Position numbers and translations under genes: made by a program | Origin: an uncultured Bacteroides sp. | GTDB lineage: Bacteria; Bacteroidota; Bacteroidia; Bacteroidales; Bacteroidaceae | NCBI GenBank assembly: GCA_934716785.1 | Contig: CAKUYM010000077.1 | Coordinates: 1 to 14,630, forward strand | Length of the DNA: 14,630 nucleotides | Reading direction: 5' to 3' | Notes under the pieces: generated by a model | What the model was told of the DNA's origin: nothing | Databases searched by the model: none | The model's input: only the letters and a program-made list of their open reading frames with translations | Shown: in pieces, positions 1-6,811 of the stretch | Layout of the letters: every line of letters starts with the position of its first letter | How positions within the stretch are numbered: position 1 is the first letter of the stretch

Positions 1-89
1 GAATGGCAAGTTGAAACGCTTTCTTCTCTCGGTACAGTCGGCTTATAGAGAACTTTGCGAGCGTAGTGTAGTATTTACGGCATCAGGCA

Positions 90-298
90 TCAAGGAAGGA
101 GCAGTTCCATTTCATCCTCTTTCCGTCCTCACGGCAAATCGTTAGAAGTTCCACCTTCACCACCTAACGGAACTGTCAAGACATTCATCATGCCGATAAA
201 CAGAGCCACGACATAGTCGGTGAGTGCCTCTTATGATTTGCAGCTCCCCAATAATCGAATTCGTCATCAAACTACTGCATGACATTATCAAGAATGTA
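90..298 (-). pseudogene. degenerate 3' end of an unidentified gene
   Basis: Read on the minus strand, this stretch looks like eroded coding sequence. The first part (298-230) reads as a run containing FDDEFDYWGAANHK with a TAG at 274-272. A one-base deletion near position 230 then shifts the frame to EALTDYVVALFIGMMNVL, followed by a Gly-rich GGEGG segment and DLP. A TGA sits at 131-129, probably replacing Trp, followed by GRKEDEME and a final TGA at 92-90. A hydrophobic helix, Gly-rich linker and short charged tail is reminiscent of C-termini of mobilisation/relaxase-type proteins in Bacteroides elements, but that is a weak recollection and not a homology result. The two nonsense codons plus a frameshift argue against function. 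No intact gene is visible on either strand before 826. Confidence 0.35.
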
Positions 299-618
299 GA
301 ATTAAATAATCCTTATACAAACAATAAAAGAAACTTCACCACATCCCTATTATCCTTTGCTGAGTTTGCCTATGCACATCTACTGGGATGTTCCTAAGTG
401 GGACGCGCTACTGGGACAGTTTCTTGGTGGGACGACAGGGATAAGATCCATTCACCCTTCTTTAATCTGTCTATGCCTAATCTTTACCCTTTCCTTCAAA
501 AAAGTCCGTTTCGCCGTTCAAATCCCTCGAAAGCTTGATATATGTATGAAAACAAATATAATATTATCTGGTAAGCCTACACTCTATTTTCCCTATTAAT
601 ATCTTATTATATTTCAAC
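299..618. other. non-coding stretch
   Basis: I see no convincing gene here. The longest open frame (357-599, plus) has no recognisable protein character. The stretch is AT-rich at both ends, contains the TGGGAC tandem repeat annotated separately, and presumably carries the promoter for the operon starting at 826. No exact TAnnTTTG element was found on the plus strand; TATATTTC near 608-615 is the nearest approximation. Confidence 0.4.
380..434. repeat. imperfect tandem repeat with TGGGAC boxes
   Basis: Two adjacent copies of a roughly 27-bp unit lie at 380-405 and 408-434. Both follow the pattern CTACTGGGA, then GTT(C/T)CT, then GTGGGACG. Each copy contains two TGGGA(C/T) boxes, giving four boxes at 384, 399, 412 and 428 (spacings 15, 13 and 16 bp). 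Such an array could be a protein-binding site (operator, oriT-related or iteron-like). It lies between the degenerate gene and leader copy A. Confidence 0.5.
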
Positions 619-820
619 TTCTTACCTGCAAAAATAGTCCGTGTCCTGCGGATTGCCCAAGGCAGCCCTACGGGCTGGTTGGCGAGCAAAAAATCATCCT
701 CGCTACGCTCCGGTATTTTTTCCTGCCAAGCCTTGCACAATCCCGGACACGAACAACCCGGCAAGTAAGAAATCGAAATACTGGCTCCACGGAGCCGGTT
801 ATGTCTAATTTTAAATGATT
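619..820 (+). promoter_or_regulatory. structured leader element, copy A
   Basis: A long imperfect stem-loop precedes the gene at 826 and is homologous to the element at 4587-4788. Outer stem: CGTGTCC (640-646) pairs with GGACACG (745-751). Next come GGATTG (650-655) with CAATCC (738-743) and CAAGGC (658-663) with GCCTTG (730-735). Inside are a small hairpin AGCCC-TAC-GGGCT (664-676) and a stem TTGGC (679-683) with GCCAA (725-729), continued by AAAAAAT (688-694) with ATTTTTT (715-721). The apical loop contains CCTCGCTACGCTCCGG. A separate small hairpin follows at 780-799, ending 26 nt before the ATG at 826. Identity to copy B is 66 of 75 bases over 661-735, and several stem differences are compensatory. 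It is probably a cis-acting leader RNA; a DNA-level role is not excluded. Confidence 0.7.
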
Positions 821-825
821 AAAGT

Positions 826-1776
826 ATGGCTGAAATGACCGAAATGCAGGTTCACGAAGAACGAGTAATGAACCTCGTAGAAAGTAGCAGTGGTAACCCG
901 ACAATCACTCCGCTCACAAAAACAAATGCGCACCGTGCAGAATCCATCCGGCGGATCGGAACGGACAAAGATGCGGTCGCCTTCCATTTCCGCAAGAAAA
1001 GTACAGGTATGTATATGTATATCCACACCTACACGAAAAACGGTGAAGAGAAGGAATTGCGTGCTTCTGACTTCAAAAACTGGGAAGTAACAGGATTCAA
1101 GTATCCCGGCTATCTGGAAGAACTGGAAGAAATCGCCGTCAATGCCTACCGCTGGAATTCCCATGATCCGGGAACAAGGGCTGAAACGGACATCATGGGA
1201 TATGAAAAGCAGCTTCATGAAGACCTGAAGAAAATACCGGAGGCAAAAAAACAGGATTACATCAATACTTACAAAAGTAAAATATCCGTTTTATTCCACA
1301 GCCTCTCACGCTGCGCAAACCCGATGGTGACAGGACGGGGCGGATTCAATTTCCAAAGGAATGAAAAGGCACAAAATGCCTATCAGAACAGATACGACGA
1401 ATTCCTGAAATGGCGTGAGAAATTTCTGAAAACCATGCAACTGCTCACGGAAAAAGACAGACCCGAAGAAGAAAAACGGGAGGAAACATGGCGCAGACTG
1501 AAACATGACATTGCAAGCAGTGCGAACACGATTCACGAGATTGATACGGGAAAAGCCAGAGGGTACAACCGGGCACTCTTCGTAAGCAGCATCTTTAACA
1601 AGGTCAGCACATTTGCCGGACATGGCGACGTGGAAATCGTACAGAAGGCAATCGACTTCATTTCCGAATATAATGCCGGCATAAAGAAGCCTGTCATCAC
1701 ACCACGCCACCGGTTCTTCCAGCTGCCTGAAACAGCCAGTCGCATGCGGGACAAGTTAAAGGAAACCAGAGAATAG
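826..1776 (+). CDS. conserved mobile-element protein, cut short by TAG
   Basis: This 316-residue ORF is the first gene after leader A. Residues 151-202 carry a motif I recognise from Bacteroidales phage and transposon proteins of unknown function: SRC (161-163), a Gly-rich turn, RNEKA (178-182) and a W-R-E block (196-198). The N-terminal third is charged and rich in beta-type residues (FHFRKKST, MYMYIHTY). The ORF ends at TAG (1774-1776), but the same frame stays open for 72 more codons and encodes a recognisable C-terminal domain, ending in TGA 2 bp before the next gene. The full product would therefore be about 389 residues. The start ATG at 826 is chosen for its position after the leader and the MAEMTEM N-terminus. 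No enzymatic function can be assigned; a cytosolic role is likely because no signal or membrane segment is visible. Confidence 0.75.
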   Translation: MAEMTEMQVHEERVMNLVESSSGNPTITPLTKTNAHRAESIRRIGTDKDAVAFHFRKKSTGMYMYIHTYTKNGEEKELRASDFKNWEVTGFKYPGYLEELEEIAVNAYRWNSHDPGTRAETDIMGYEKQLHEDLKKIPEAKKQDYINTYKSKISVLFHSLSRCANPMVTGRGGFNFQRNEKAQNAYQNRYDEFLKWREKFLKTMQLLTEKDRPEEEKREETWRRLKHDIASSANTIHEIDTGKARGYNRALFVSSIFNKVSTFAGHGDVEIVQKAIDFISEYNAGIKKPVITPRHRFFQLPETASRMRDKLKETRE

Positions 1777-1995
1777 GAAAACAGGGAAGTAACGTTTGAA
1801 GGTGGAACCCTCGTTTGGAACTATCAGGAAAGTCGTCTGCAAATCCTCTTCAACAAAATACCGGAAGAGAGCAAACGCAGGGAACTCAAATCATCCGGTT
1901 TCCACTGGTCGCCCAGGAACAGGGCATGGCAGCGGCAACTCAATACGAATGCGGTGTCTGCGGCAAAGAGAATCTTAAACCTCCAAAATATCTGA
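1777..1995 (+). pseudogene. stranded C-terminal domain behind in-frame TAG
   Basis: This is a direct in-frame continuation of the gene at 826 past its TAG. It encodes ENREVTFEGGTLVW, then LQILFNKIPEE, then GFHWSPRNRAWQRQL and an alanine-rich helix. The pattern of FEGG, a Leu-Gln-Ile beta strand, GF.WSP and AWQRQL is a C-terminal domain I recognise from many Bacteroidales phage and conjugative-element proteins (GFRWSP...AWQRQLTDNA type). There is no ATG in the segment, so it is made only if the TAG is read through. The TGA at 1993-1995 lies 2 bp before the next start (ATG 1998), the spacing expected of the true end of the gene. Confidence 0.7.
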
Positions 1996-1997
1996 CC

Positions 1998-2924
1998 ATG
2001 AAAAAAGAACATCTGAAATTTGTCATTGACTCCCGCTGTTTCCGAGGAAGCTGCGTCACATCCATGTCGGACGGCATACACTGTGACTACTACGGCAGCA
2101 CACTGGAGGAACTCAAGAAACAGGAAAACAATCCTTTTCTAATTGCGGTAACAAAAAACGCCATACACAAGAGGTCGCGCATTCATGACAAGTCATTGTG
2201 CCGCCCCTTCCGTGAAATTACAGAGGAGAACTATTATAACTGTATGAACGAACTGCCTCCCGTCCGTCTGAAACGCCATTCATTCTTTTTCGGCGAGCCC
2301 TACCACGGCAGCCTGTACATGTTCTGTTTCACCATCGGAAAACGTTTTTTCCGGGGACTGCGTCCGGTCATGACACCGCAGGCCGAACTGGAGCGGCAAA
2401 TGAACGAGCATTACCGCAACATCACATTCAAGGGAAAAGTCACCAAAGGAAAAGCGGAGAGAATTACAAGCAAGGACAAGCAGGAGATCATCACCATTCC
2501 CTATTCATTCACCGACAAGGAAAACAGGGAACGTTTCATCTGTAATATGGTAACCGGAGGGAATGATGGTGGGGACACCTGCAAGGCCAGAAAAGACATG
2601 GCGAACATACTGCTCAGCCTGAGGAAACATCATTTTCTGTATTTCTCCGGATATGGCAGGCATGACGACATGGAAACATTTCTGGATGAAGTGGAGGAAA
2701 AAAGATACACCATAATAGCAAGCGGATGCCTCTTCCAGTTTCCTCCCTGCCGTGATTCCGTCTCATTCACCGGAACCGTCAAGGAAACCGGAGAAAACTT
2801 CTTCTACAGGATTTATGACCGGGAACTGTTCCTGCACATTATGCACAGGCTCAGAGCAGTCAAAAGAGAGAAAACACCGGCTGAAGCAAAAGCAGTCCTC
2901 CCTAAATGCAGACGCCATGAATAA
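1998..2924 (+). CDS. hypothetical protein, accessory operon A
   Basis: The product has 308 residues. I chose the ATG at 1998 (MKKEHLKFVID) because it lies 2 bp after the reading-frame end of the preceding gene; upstream codons of this frame overlap that gene's C-terminal domain and look like shadow sequence. Two parts are visible. The N-terminal half (1-140) contains several Cys and His residues (C14, C19, C29, C68, C82) and an aromatic block HSFFFGEPYHG (94-104). The C-terminal half (about 160-290) contains GGNDGGDTC (187-195) and an alpha/beta pattern. The scattered Cys residues do not form a clear CxxC zinc site. No signal peptide or membrane helix is seen, and no family is recognised. It overlaps the next gene by 8 bp, which indicates translational coupling. 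Confidence 0.7.
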   Translation: MKKEHLKFVIDSRCFRGSCVTSMSDGIHCDYYGSTLEELKKQENNPFLIAVTKNAIHKRSRIHDKSLCRPFREITEENYYNCMNELPPVRLKRHSFFFGEPYHGSLYMFCFTIGKRFFRGLRPVMTPQAELERQMNEHYRNITFKGKVTKGKAERITSKDKQEIITIPYSFTDKENRERFICNMVTGGNDGGDTCKARKDMANILLSLRKHHFLYFSGYGRHDDMETFLDEVEEKRYTIIASGCLFQFPPCRDSVSFTGTVKETGENFFYRIYDRELFLHIMHRLRAVKREKTPAEAKAVLPKCRRHE

Positions 2925-3741
2925 TACGGAGCCATGGAAAAAATATGTTCCCGAAACGGTCAGCCTGTATCATGTGGACTACCGGGAGAATCTGGACGAA
3001 CGCGAAGACCTGCAGGAGCAGTGCATCCGGAACAATAACATGGGGAGGCTATATGAAACAGTCATGGAATGTTATGCTGAACAGGAAGCGGAAAGTCTGC
3101 TCAAAATACTTGGGGAAATCAAAGAGAAGATGGCAGAAGAGAAAAGGCAGGAAGAATTCGAGGAACACCGTGAAGAGATTACGGATCTCATCTTGAACAG
3201 GAGTGATACCGACCCGGCGGAAGAACTCATAAAAAATTCCGCCGCCGTCAACATGTACTACTCTCCTGGTACGAAAATAGAGGAACGCATCGGAAAAGCA
3301 TCCAAAGCCATGTCCTGTTACAAGGTCAGGCGCGCCCTGAAACTGAAGAAAGGACAGTTTGACACACTAATTGAAGAACTGGTGGATAATGCCACATACG
3401 GTGGTGAACTACGTATTTATTTCAATGCCGGGTTCAATAAACTTGTCACAAACGACAACGGAAAAGATTTCAGAACCATCCGTTTCCACGGGGATGTCAT
3501 CGTAGCCGTCGCCAACAGTTTCAACGGTTCCGGCTACCACATCAGCCTGCCCCTGGACATTACGTTTCCATTCGTCAGGGACAGACTGTTTGTAGACTCA
3601 CAGGTACGTTATTCCTATGCAACCGAAGTATGCGGAATGTGCAGGGACTGGTGCGACTCCACCAGCTGGGAAACTGAATACAAAACCGTCAGGAATACAA
3701 GCAGGAACAGACAGAAAGAAAAAACATTATCAACCAATTAA
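2917..3741 (+). CDS. hypothetical protein with helical N-terminus, operon A
   Basis: The product has 274 residues. The start ATG at 2917 overlaps the stop of the previous gene by 8 bp; the longer upstream frame is a shadow of that gene. Residues 25-100 are highly charged and probably helical or coiled-coil (EIKEKMAEEKRQEEFEEH region). Residues 118-155 are Lys-rich (KIEERIGKASKAMSCYKV), and residues 160-250 look like a compact beta-rich domain ending in a Cys cluster (CGMCRDWC). The C-terminus is a basic tail. I do not recognise a family. The position suggests co-translation with its neighbours, and nothing suggests export. Confidence 0.65.
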   Translation: MNNTEPWKKYVPETVSLYHVDYRENLDEREDLQEQCIRNNNMGRLYETVMECYAEQEAESLLKILGEIKEKMAEEKRQEEFEEHREEITDLILNRSDTDPAEELIKNSAAVNMYYSPGTKIEERIGKASKAMSCYKVRRALKLKKGQFDTLIEELVDNATYGGELRIYFNAGFNKLVTNDNGKDFRTIRFHGDVIVAVANSFNGSGYHISLPLDITFPFVRDRLFVDSQVRYSYATEVCGMCRDWCDSTSWETEYKTVRNTSRNRQKEKTLSTN

Positions 3742-3752
3742 AACGGAATATC

Positions 3753-4046
3753 ATGAAAATCATGTGCAAACAGGAGTACTACAACCAGGTAGTACAGTAT
3801 GCGGAATCAATCAAGGACACTTCACTGCAGAACTGCATGGAACGTCTTGAAGCATGGGAAAAGAATCCGGACCGCCCGTGTGAAATAGAGCTTTACCACG
3901 ACTGGGCGCCCTATTCGTTCGGGTTCACCCAAAGGTACCCGGACGGCAGCAGAGGGATTGTCGGAGGGCTGCTCTATCACGGTTCACCGGATGAATCGTT
4001 TGCCGTACAGCTGACTCCCTTCAAAGGATGGCAGATACACACTTAA
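3753..4046 (+). CDS. DUF4120 family protein
   Basis: A small 97-residue protein. MKIMCKQEYYNQVVQYAESI at the N-terminus, ELYHDWAPYSFGF (46-58), RYPDG and GGLLYHG (71-77) match what I remember of DUF4120, a family of about 95 residues known from Bacteroides conjugative elements. The assignment is from memory. The length fits, so the gene appears intact. It starts 11 bp after the previous stop and ends 12 bp before the next gene, inside the same operon. The function of the family is unknown; the protein is probably cytosolic. Confidence 0.7.
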   Translation: MKIMCKQEYYNQVVQYAESIKDTSLQNCMERLEAWEKNPDRPCEIELYHDWAPYSFGFTQRYPDGSRGIVGGLLYHGSPDESFAVQLTPFKGWQIHT

Positions 4047-4058
4047 AGTTTCCGGAAC

Positions 4059-4562
4059 ATGGAAGAATGGATGCAGTATGCCAGGGACATGGCGAAAGCG
4101 GAAAAAGAGCTGGAGATCGAGCTGTGGGTGATCATCTCCTTTTACAGGACTACGGAGCAGGGCGGCAAAGTCCTGCTCTTCCGATATGACCTGCCACGAA
4201 AAGTGGCGGACAAATATGACTGGGTCGTCCGGTGGAGAAGGGCAAAACTGACCTGCCAATATCCCAAAGGGAATGTTACACACACCTACTGCCTGTATGA
4301 CAGGCACAGCGGTGAAGACTATTCATTCGGCTCCTGCCTCTCCTCGCTGGCGGCAGCCAAGGCACAGGTCACCAGGATGGAACGGAGAATAAGGGAATAC
4401 ACCGCATGGCAAAAACAGAACAACCTCTTTTTTGACGAACAAACGGACGAAATGCTCCAAAAGGCTGTCGCCAAACTCAAAATAAAAAAAGAAAATGTAC
4501 AGGAGGCAGAAAGAAGGCTGCAAAGGAAAGCCGAAAAGCACCAACGGGAAATGCGGAAATAG
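4059..4562 (+). CDS. hypothetical protein with C-terminal coiled coil
   Basis: The product has 167 residues and is the last gene of operon A. The N-terminal two thirds (1-105) contain KYDWVVRWRRAKLTC and a beta-rich segment. Residues 108-167 are rich in Lys, Glu, Ala and Gln with heptad-like spacing, which suggests a coiled coil. It ends at TAG (4560-4562). Unlike the two other in-frame TAGs of the window, this is a believable terminator: the frame beyond stays open for only 18 codons and runs into the structured leader B. A conserved family could not be named. Confidence 0.65.
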   Translation: MEEWMQYARDMAKAEKELEIELWVIISFYRTTEQGGKVLLFRYDLPRKVADKYDWVVRWRRAKLTCQYPKGNVTHTYCLYDRHSGEDYSFGSCLSSLAAAKAQVTRMERRIREYTAWQKQNNLFFDEQTDEMLQKAVAKLKIKKENVQEAERRLQRKAEKHQREMRK

Positions 4563-4586
4563 CAAAACGGATTACGCATTTCCATT

Positions 4587-4788
4587 TCTTGCCGCAAAGA
4601 TAGCCGTTTGCCGGACTGAATGCGCAAGGCAGCCCTGCGGGCAGGTTGACAGGAAAAAAATCATCCTCGCTACGCTCCGGTATTTTTTTCCGTCAAGCCT
4701 TGCCGCAATCCCCGGCAAACGGACAACGCATCCAACAAGAAATAAAAATGCCCGTCTCACGACAGGCTCATGTATAACTAAAAAATGA
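4587..4788 (+). promoter_or_regulatory. structured leader element, copy B
   Basis: This is the second copy of the leader, between the TAG at 4562 and the ATG at 4795. Outer stem: CCGTTTGCCGG (4604-4614) pairs perfectly with CCGGCAAACGG (4712-4722). It continues through a nearly paired GAATGC/GCAATC segment into GCAAGGC (4624-4630) with GCCTTGC (4697-4703). Inside are GCCC-TGC-GGGC (4632-4642), TTGAC (4646-4650) with GTCAA (4692-4696), and GGAAAAAAAT (4652-4661) with ATTTTTTTCC (4682-4691). The apical loop is identical to copy A. A second small hairpin (4750-4767, GCCCGTC with GACAGGC, one C-A mismatch) ends 27 nt before the ATG. The hairpin might also terminate operon A transcripts, but no terminal U-tract follows the outer stem. 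Confidence 0.7.
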
Positions 4789-4794
4789 TCGGCT

Positions 4795-5760
4795 ATGATT
4801 ACGGATGAAAGAACCCGGAACAGACTGTATGCGGATACGGAAACGACACTTTTCACACTGGAAGACAAACCAGGGGCAATATTACGGATAATGGAAATCA
4901 TACGGGACACCCCCGAATATGGACAACTTTCGCCCCTTCTTCCGGCATACGCGGAAGAAGACCGGCAAGCAGAATGGTGGAAGGGCAAGGAACCGGACTT
5001 CCTTCTGGCGGAACTGCTGCATGTACTTCAACTATATGCACCAGAAGGATTCATACTGGGACCGATAACCGGGAAAACGCATGCTTTCGGATATACAAAC
5101 CCGGAATATGAAAAAAATCTGATCTACAGGATAGAGATCGAGCTTGACTGGGGATATGTGTATGGGAAAAAGAACGAATACAGAAAGAAAAGGAAACTTT
5201 ATAAGGAAATTGCGGAAATATTCACCACGGACGGATATACGGCAGAGATGGAGAAAAGAGGAAAAGGATGCCGGATAACCAAAGGGAATACAAGGCTTCA
5301 TTCACATTACGAATGGATAACCGGACAGTGTGAGGCCACACACCTGACCGGAACGCTTATCCGGTTACTCAGGGAAAGCAGGAGATTCCATCTGATTAGG
5401 TGCATCCTGCTTGATTTCATATTCAGTTTCACGCAGGAAGAGGAGCTGGAATTTTACCGGCAGCAAAACGAAATAAGCATATACTACCGGATATTCGACC
5501 TTTTCAGAAGGAAACCGTGGACTGTTACCGAAAATCTCATGACGGTGGCTTCAGAAATCAACATACCGACTCAAAAATATCCGGAAGGGCCCGACCGGGA
5601 CTCCCCCGCTTACAAATATGTCCGGGAAGCCTATCAAAAACTCATAGACAAGGGATATCTGGAAGAATACACCCGAACCTGGATAAGGGAGGAGCTCCTT
5701 TGTGCAAGAGCAACCCCGGAAGGAATATCAAAAAACATATTCTATGGAACTCTGCTATAA
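4795..5760 (+). CDS. hypothetical protein, possible C-terminal winged helix
   Basis: The product has 321 residues and is the first gene after leader B; the start ATG at 4795 lies 27 nt after the second hairpin. The N-terminal part (1-100) contains a WWKGKEPDFLLAELLHVL block. A basic, Tyr-rich middle (110-150, KKNEYRKKRKLYKE) follows, then a helical segment (185-215). Residues about 240-321 have the helix-loop-helix then KGYLEE and ATPEG pattern typical of winged-helix DNA-binding domains, which is inference from pattern only. No signal peptide is visible and no family is recognised. It overlaps the next gene by 17 bp. Confidence 0.7.
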   Translation: MITDERTRNRLYADTETTLFTLEDKPGAILRIMEIIRDTPEYGQLSPLLPAYAEEDRQAEWWKGKEPDFLLAELLHVLQLYAPEGFILGPITGKTHAFGYTNPEYEKNLIYRIEIELDWGYVYGKKNEYRKKRKLYKEIAEIFTTDGYTAEMEKRGKGCRITKGNTRLHSHYEWITGQCEATHLTGTLIRLLRESRRFHLIRCILLDFIFSFTQEEELEFYRQQNEISIYYRIFDLFRRKPWTVTENLMTVASEINIPTQKYPEGPDRDSPAYKYVREAYQKLIDKGYLEEYTRTWIREELLCARATPEGISKNIFYGTLL

Positions 5761-6019
5761 CCGTCTGCTACTCATCTCCCTGTGGCAGTACAACCACCAC
5801 GAAGAGGAAGGACTGACCCTGCGTCTTTTCGAAGAAACCTTCGGCAAGACGCAGGGCAGCCATTATTACGACAAATGGATGAACTGTTTCAACCGGGACC
5901 TCCGGGACATGATCATCTATTTCAGAGGGGAGGGTGAAAACGGACAGAAGTTCTGTGACATGGTGGCCCGACAAATTGAAGTATACCGTAAAAATCGAAA
6001 ACACTATGGAATTTACTGA
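5744..6019 (+). CDS. small hypothetical protein, operon B
   Basis: A 91-residue protein. The start ATG at 5744 (MELCYNRLLL) overlaps the previous gene by 17 bp; a longer frame begins at a GTG at 5702, but its extra residues are shadow of that gene. The product is rich in aromatic residues (LWQYNHH, HYYDKWMNCFNRD) with a basic, Tyr-containing C-terminus (YRKNRKHYGIY), probably all-helical. It overlaps the next gene by 14 bp, so translation is likely coupled. I do not recognise a family. Confidence 0.65.
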   Translation: MELCYNRLLLISLWQYNHHEEEGLTLRLFEETFGKTQGSHYYDKWMNCFNRDLRDMIIYFRGEGENGQKFCDMVARQIEVYRKNRKHYGIY

Positions 6020-6809
6020 CCTTTATACAGTGGAAAGCCTGCAATGCTTCAACGGTTTCCATTACCGCGGATATCGGATAAACCAAAGTGATACGGACAA
6101 GGTAAACCGTCTCATTGCAATAATCCGGCAAGAACGGGAAAAGAATATCGGACCGGCAGCAGGTGACATCATCGAGTATACCTGCCGGAACGGTGACTGG
6201 TTTCAATCGGCACACATCGAAGAGATATGCGACGGACATTTCAAGATCTGCCTTTCCAGAAGCATCCCGTTCTGTTATGAAAGCGGGGACGGTGTCGGCT
6301 ATAACGTCCATGAAGGGATATGGACTTATCCGAAGAGAGCCGCCTTGAAACCGGCAGGCATCAGGGAAAAGCAGTTCAGGACATGGGGACATGCCGGAAA
6401 ATGCGCCAACGGGGAGGTATACTTCACGGCCTGTGTCCGTGCGTGGCAATATACGGAACCGGAACCCCTGTATGGCAGATATACTACCAGAAACTGGAGC
6501 AAATACCACATCAACAGGCAGCCCAACCCGGAACATGACGGCGAGTTCTTCTACATGACCGAAGGATTCACCCTATACTCACGCGAGGAACTGGACAGGC
6601 TGACCGGAATCCTTCACGGGAAACTCTTCGACGGGATATACAGCAACTCACTCGTTCTATGGGGATACCACATGAAATGGGAAATACTCACGGAACAGGA
6701 ATGGAACGAAACAAAAGCCGAAATACACATATCCTTTCTCGGAGAGTCCCCCGTGAAAATAATAACCTGCGATGATACCCGTACAATAACCGTCTATAAA
6801 AAGAAATAA
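6006..6809 (+). CDS. DUF4121 family protein
   Basis: The product has 267 residues. I chose the ATG at 6006 (MEFTDLYTVESLQCFNGFHY), which overlaps the previous stop by 14 bp; the frame extends upstream to 5934, but the added residues are shadow sequence. The N-terminus, the GDIIEYTCRNGDWFQSAHIE block (about 53-72), a GYNVHEG-type turn and the Trp-rich C-terminal half (RTWGHAG, RAWQYTEPEP, NWSKYHIN) match my memory of DUF4121, a family of about 260 residues from Bacteroides conjugative elements, with unknown function. The length fits, so it looks intact. No membrane segments are visible. The next gene begins 2 bp after the stop. Confidence 0.7.
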   Translation: MEFTDLYTVESLQCFNGFHYRGYRINQSDTDKVNRLIAIIRQEREKNIGPAAGDIIEYTCRNGDWFQSAHIEEICDGHFKICLSRSIPFCYESGDGVGYNVHEGIWTYPKRAALKPAGIREKQFRTWGHAGKCANGEVYFTACVRAWQYTEPEPLYGRYTTRNWSKYHINRQPNPEHDGEFFYMTEGFTLYSREELDRLTGILHGKLFDGIYSNSLVLWGYHMKWEILTEQEWNETKAEIHISFLGESPVKIITCDDTRTITVYKKK

Positions 6810-6811
6810 CA

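Noticed and set aside
2..145. Open plus-strand frame running in from the left edge (NGKLKRFLLSVQSAYRELC...)
   Set aside because: It has no start, only 47 codons and no recognisable pattern, and it overlaps the more convincing minus-strand remnant at 90-298. It could still be the tail of a gene to the left.
357..599. 80-residue plus-strand ORF
   Set aside because: It runs through the TGGGAC repeat and has no protein-like pattern or conserved motif; likely chance.
640..751. Leader copies as MITEs or insertion sequences
   Set aside because: No target-site duplication or terminal mobile-element pattern was seen, and both copies sit at nearly equal distance from start codons, which fits a regulatory leader better.
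564..988. Minus-strand ORFs through both leaders sharing a KKYRSVARMIF stretch
   Set aside because: The shared peptide is the translation of the repeated stem-loop in two copies, not evidence of a protein; both overlap real genes or structure.
4563..4616. TAG at 4560-4562 as a third recoded amber
   Set aside because: The frame beyond is open for only 18 codons and enters the structured leader, so an ordinary stop is more likely.
4604..4722. Leader B as a simple terminator of operon A
   Set aside because: The T-run lies inside the stem rather than after it, and an equivalent structure precedes 826, where no upstream operon ends.
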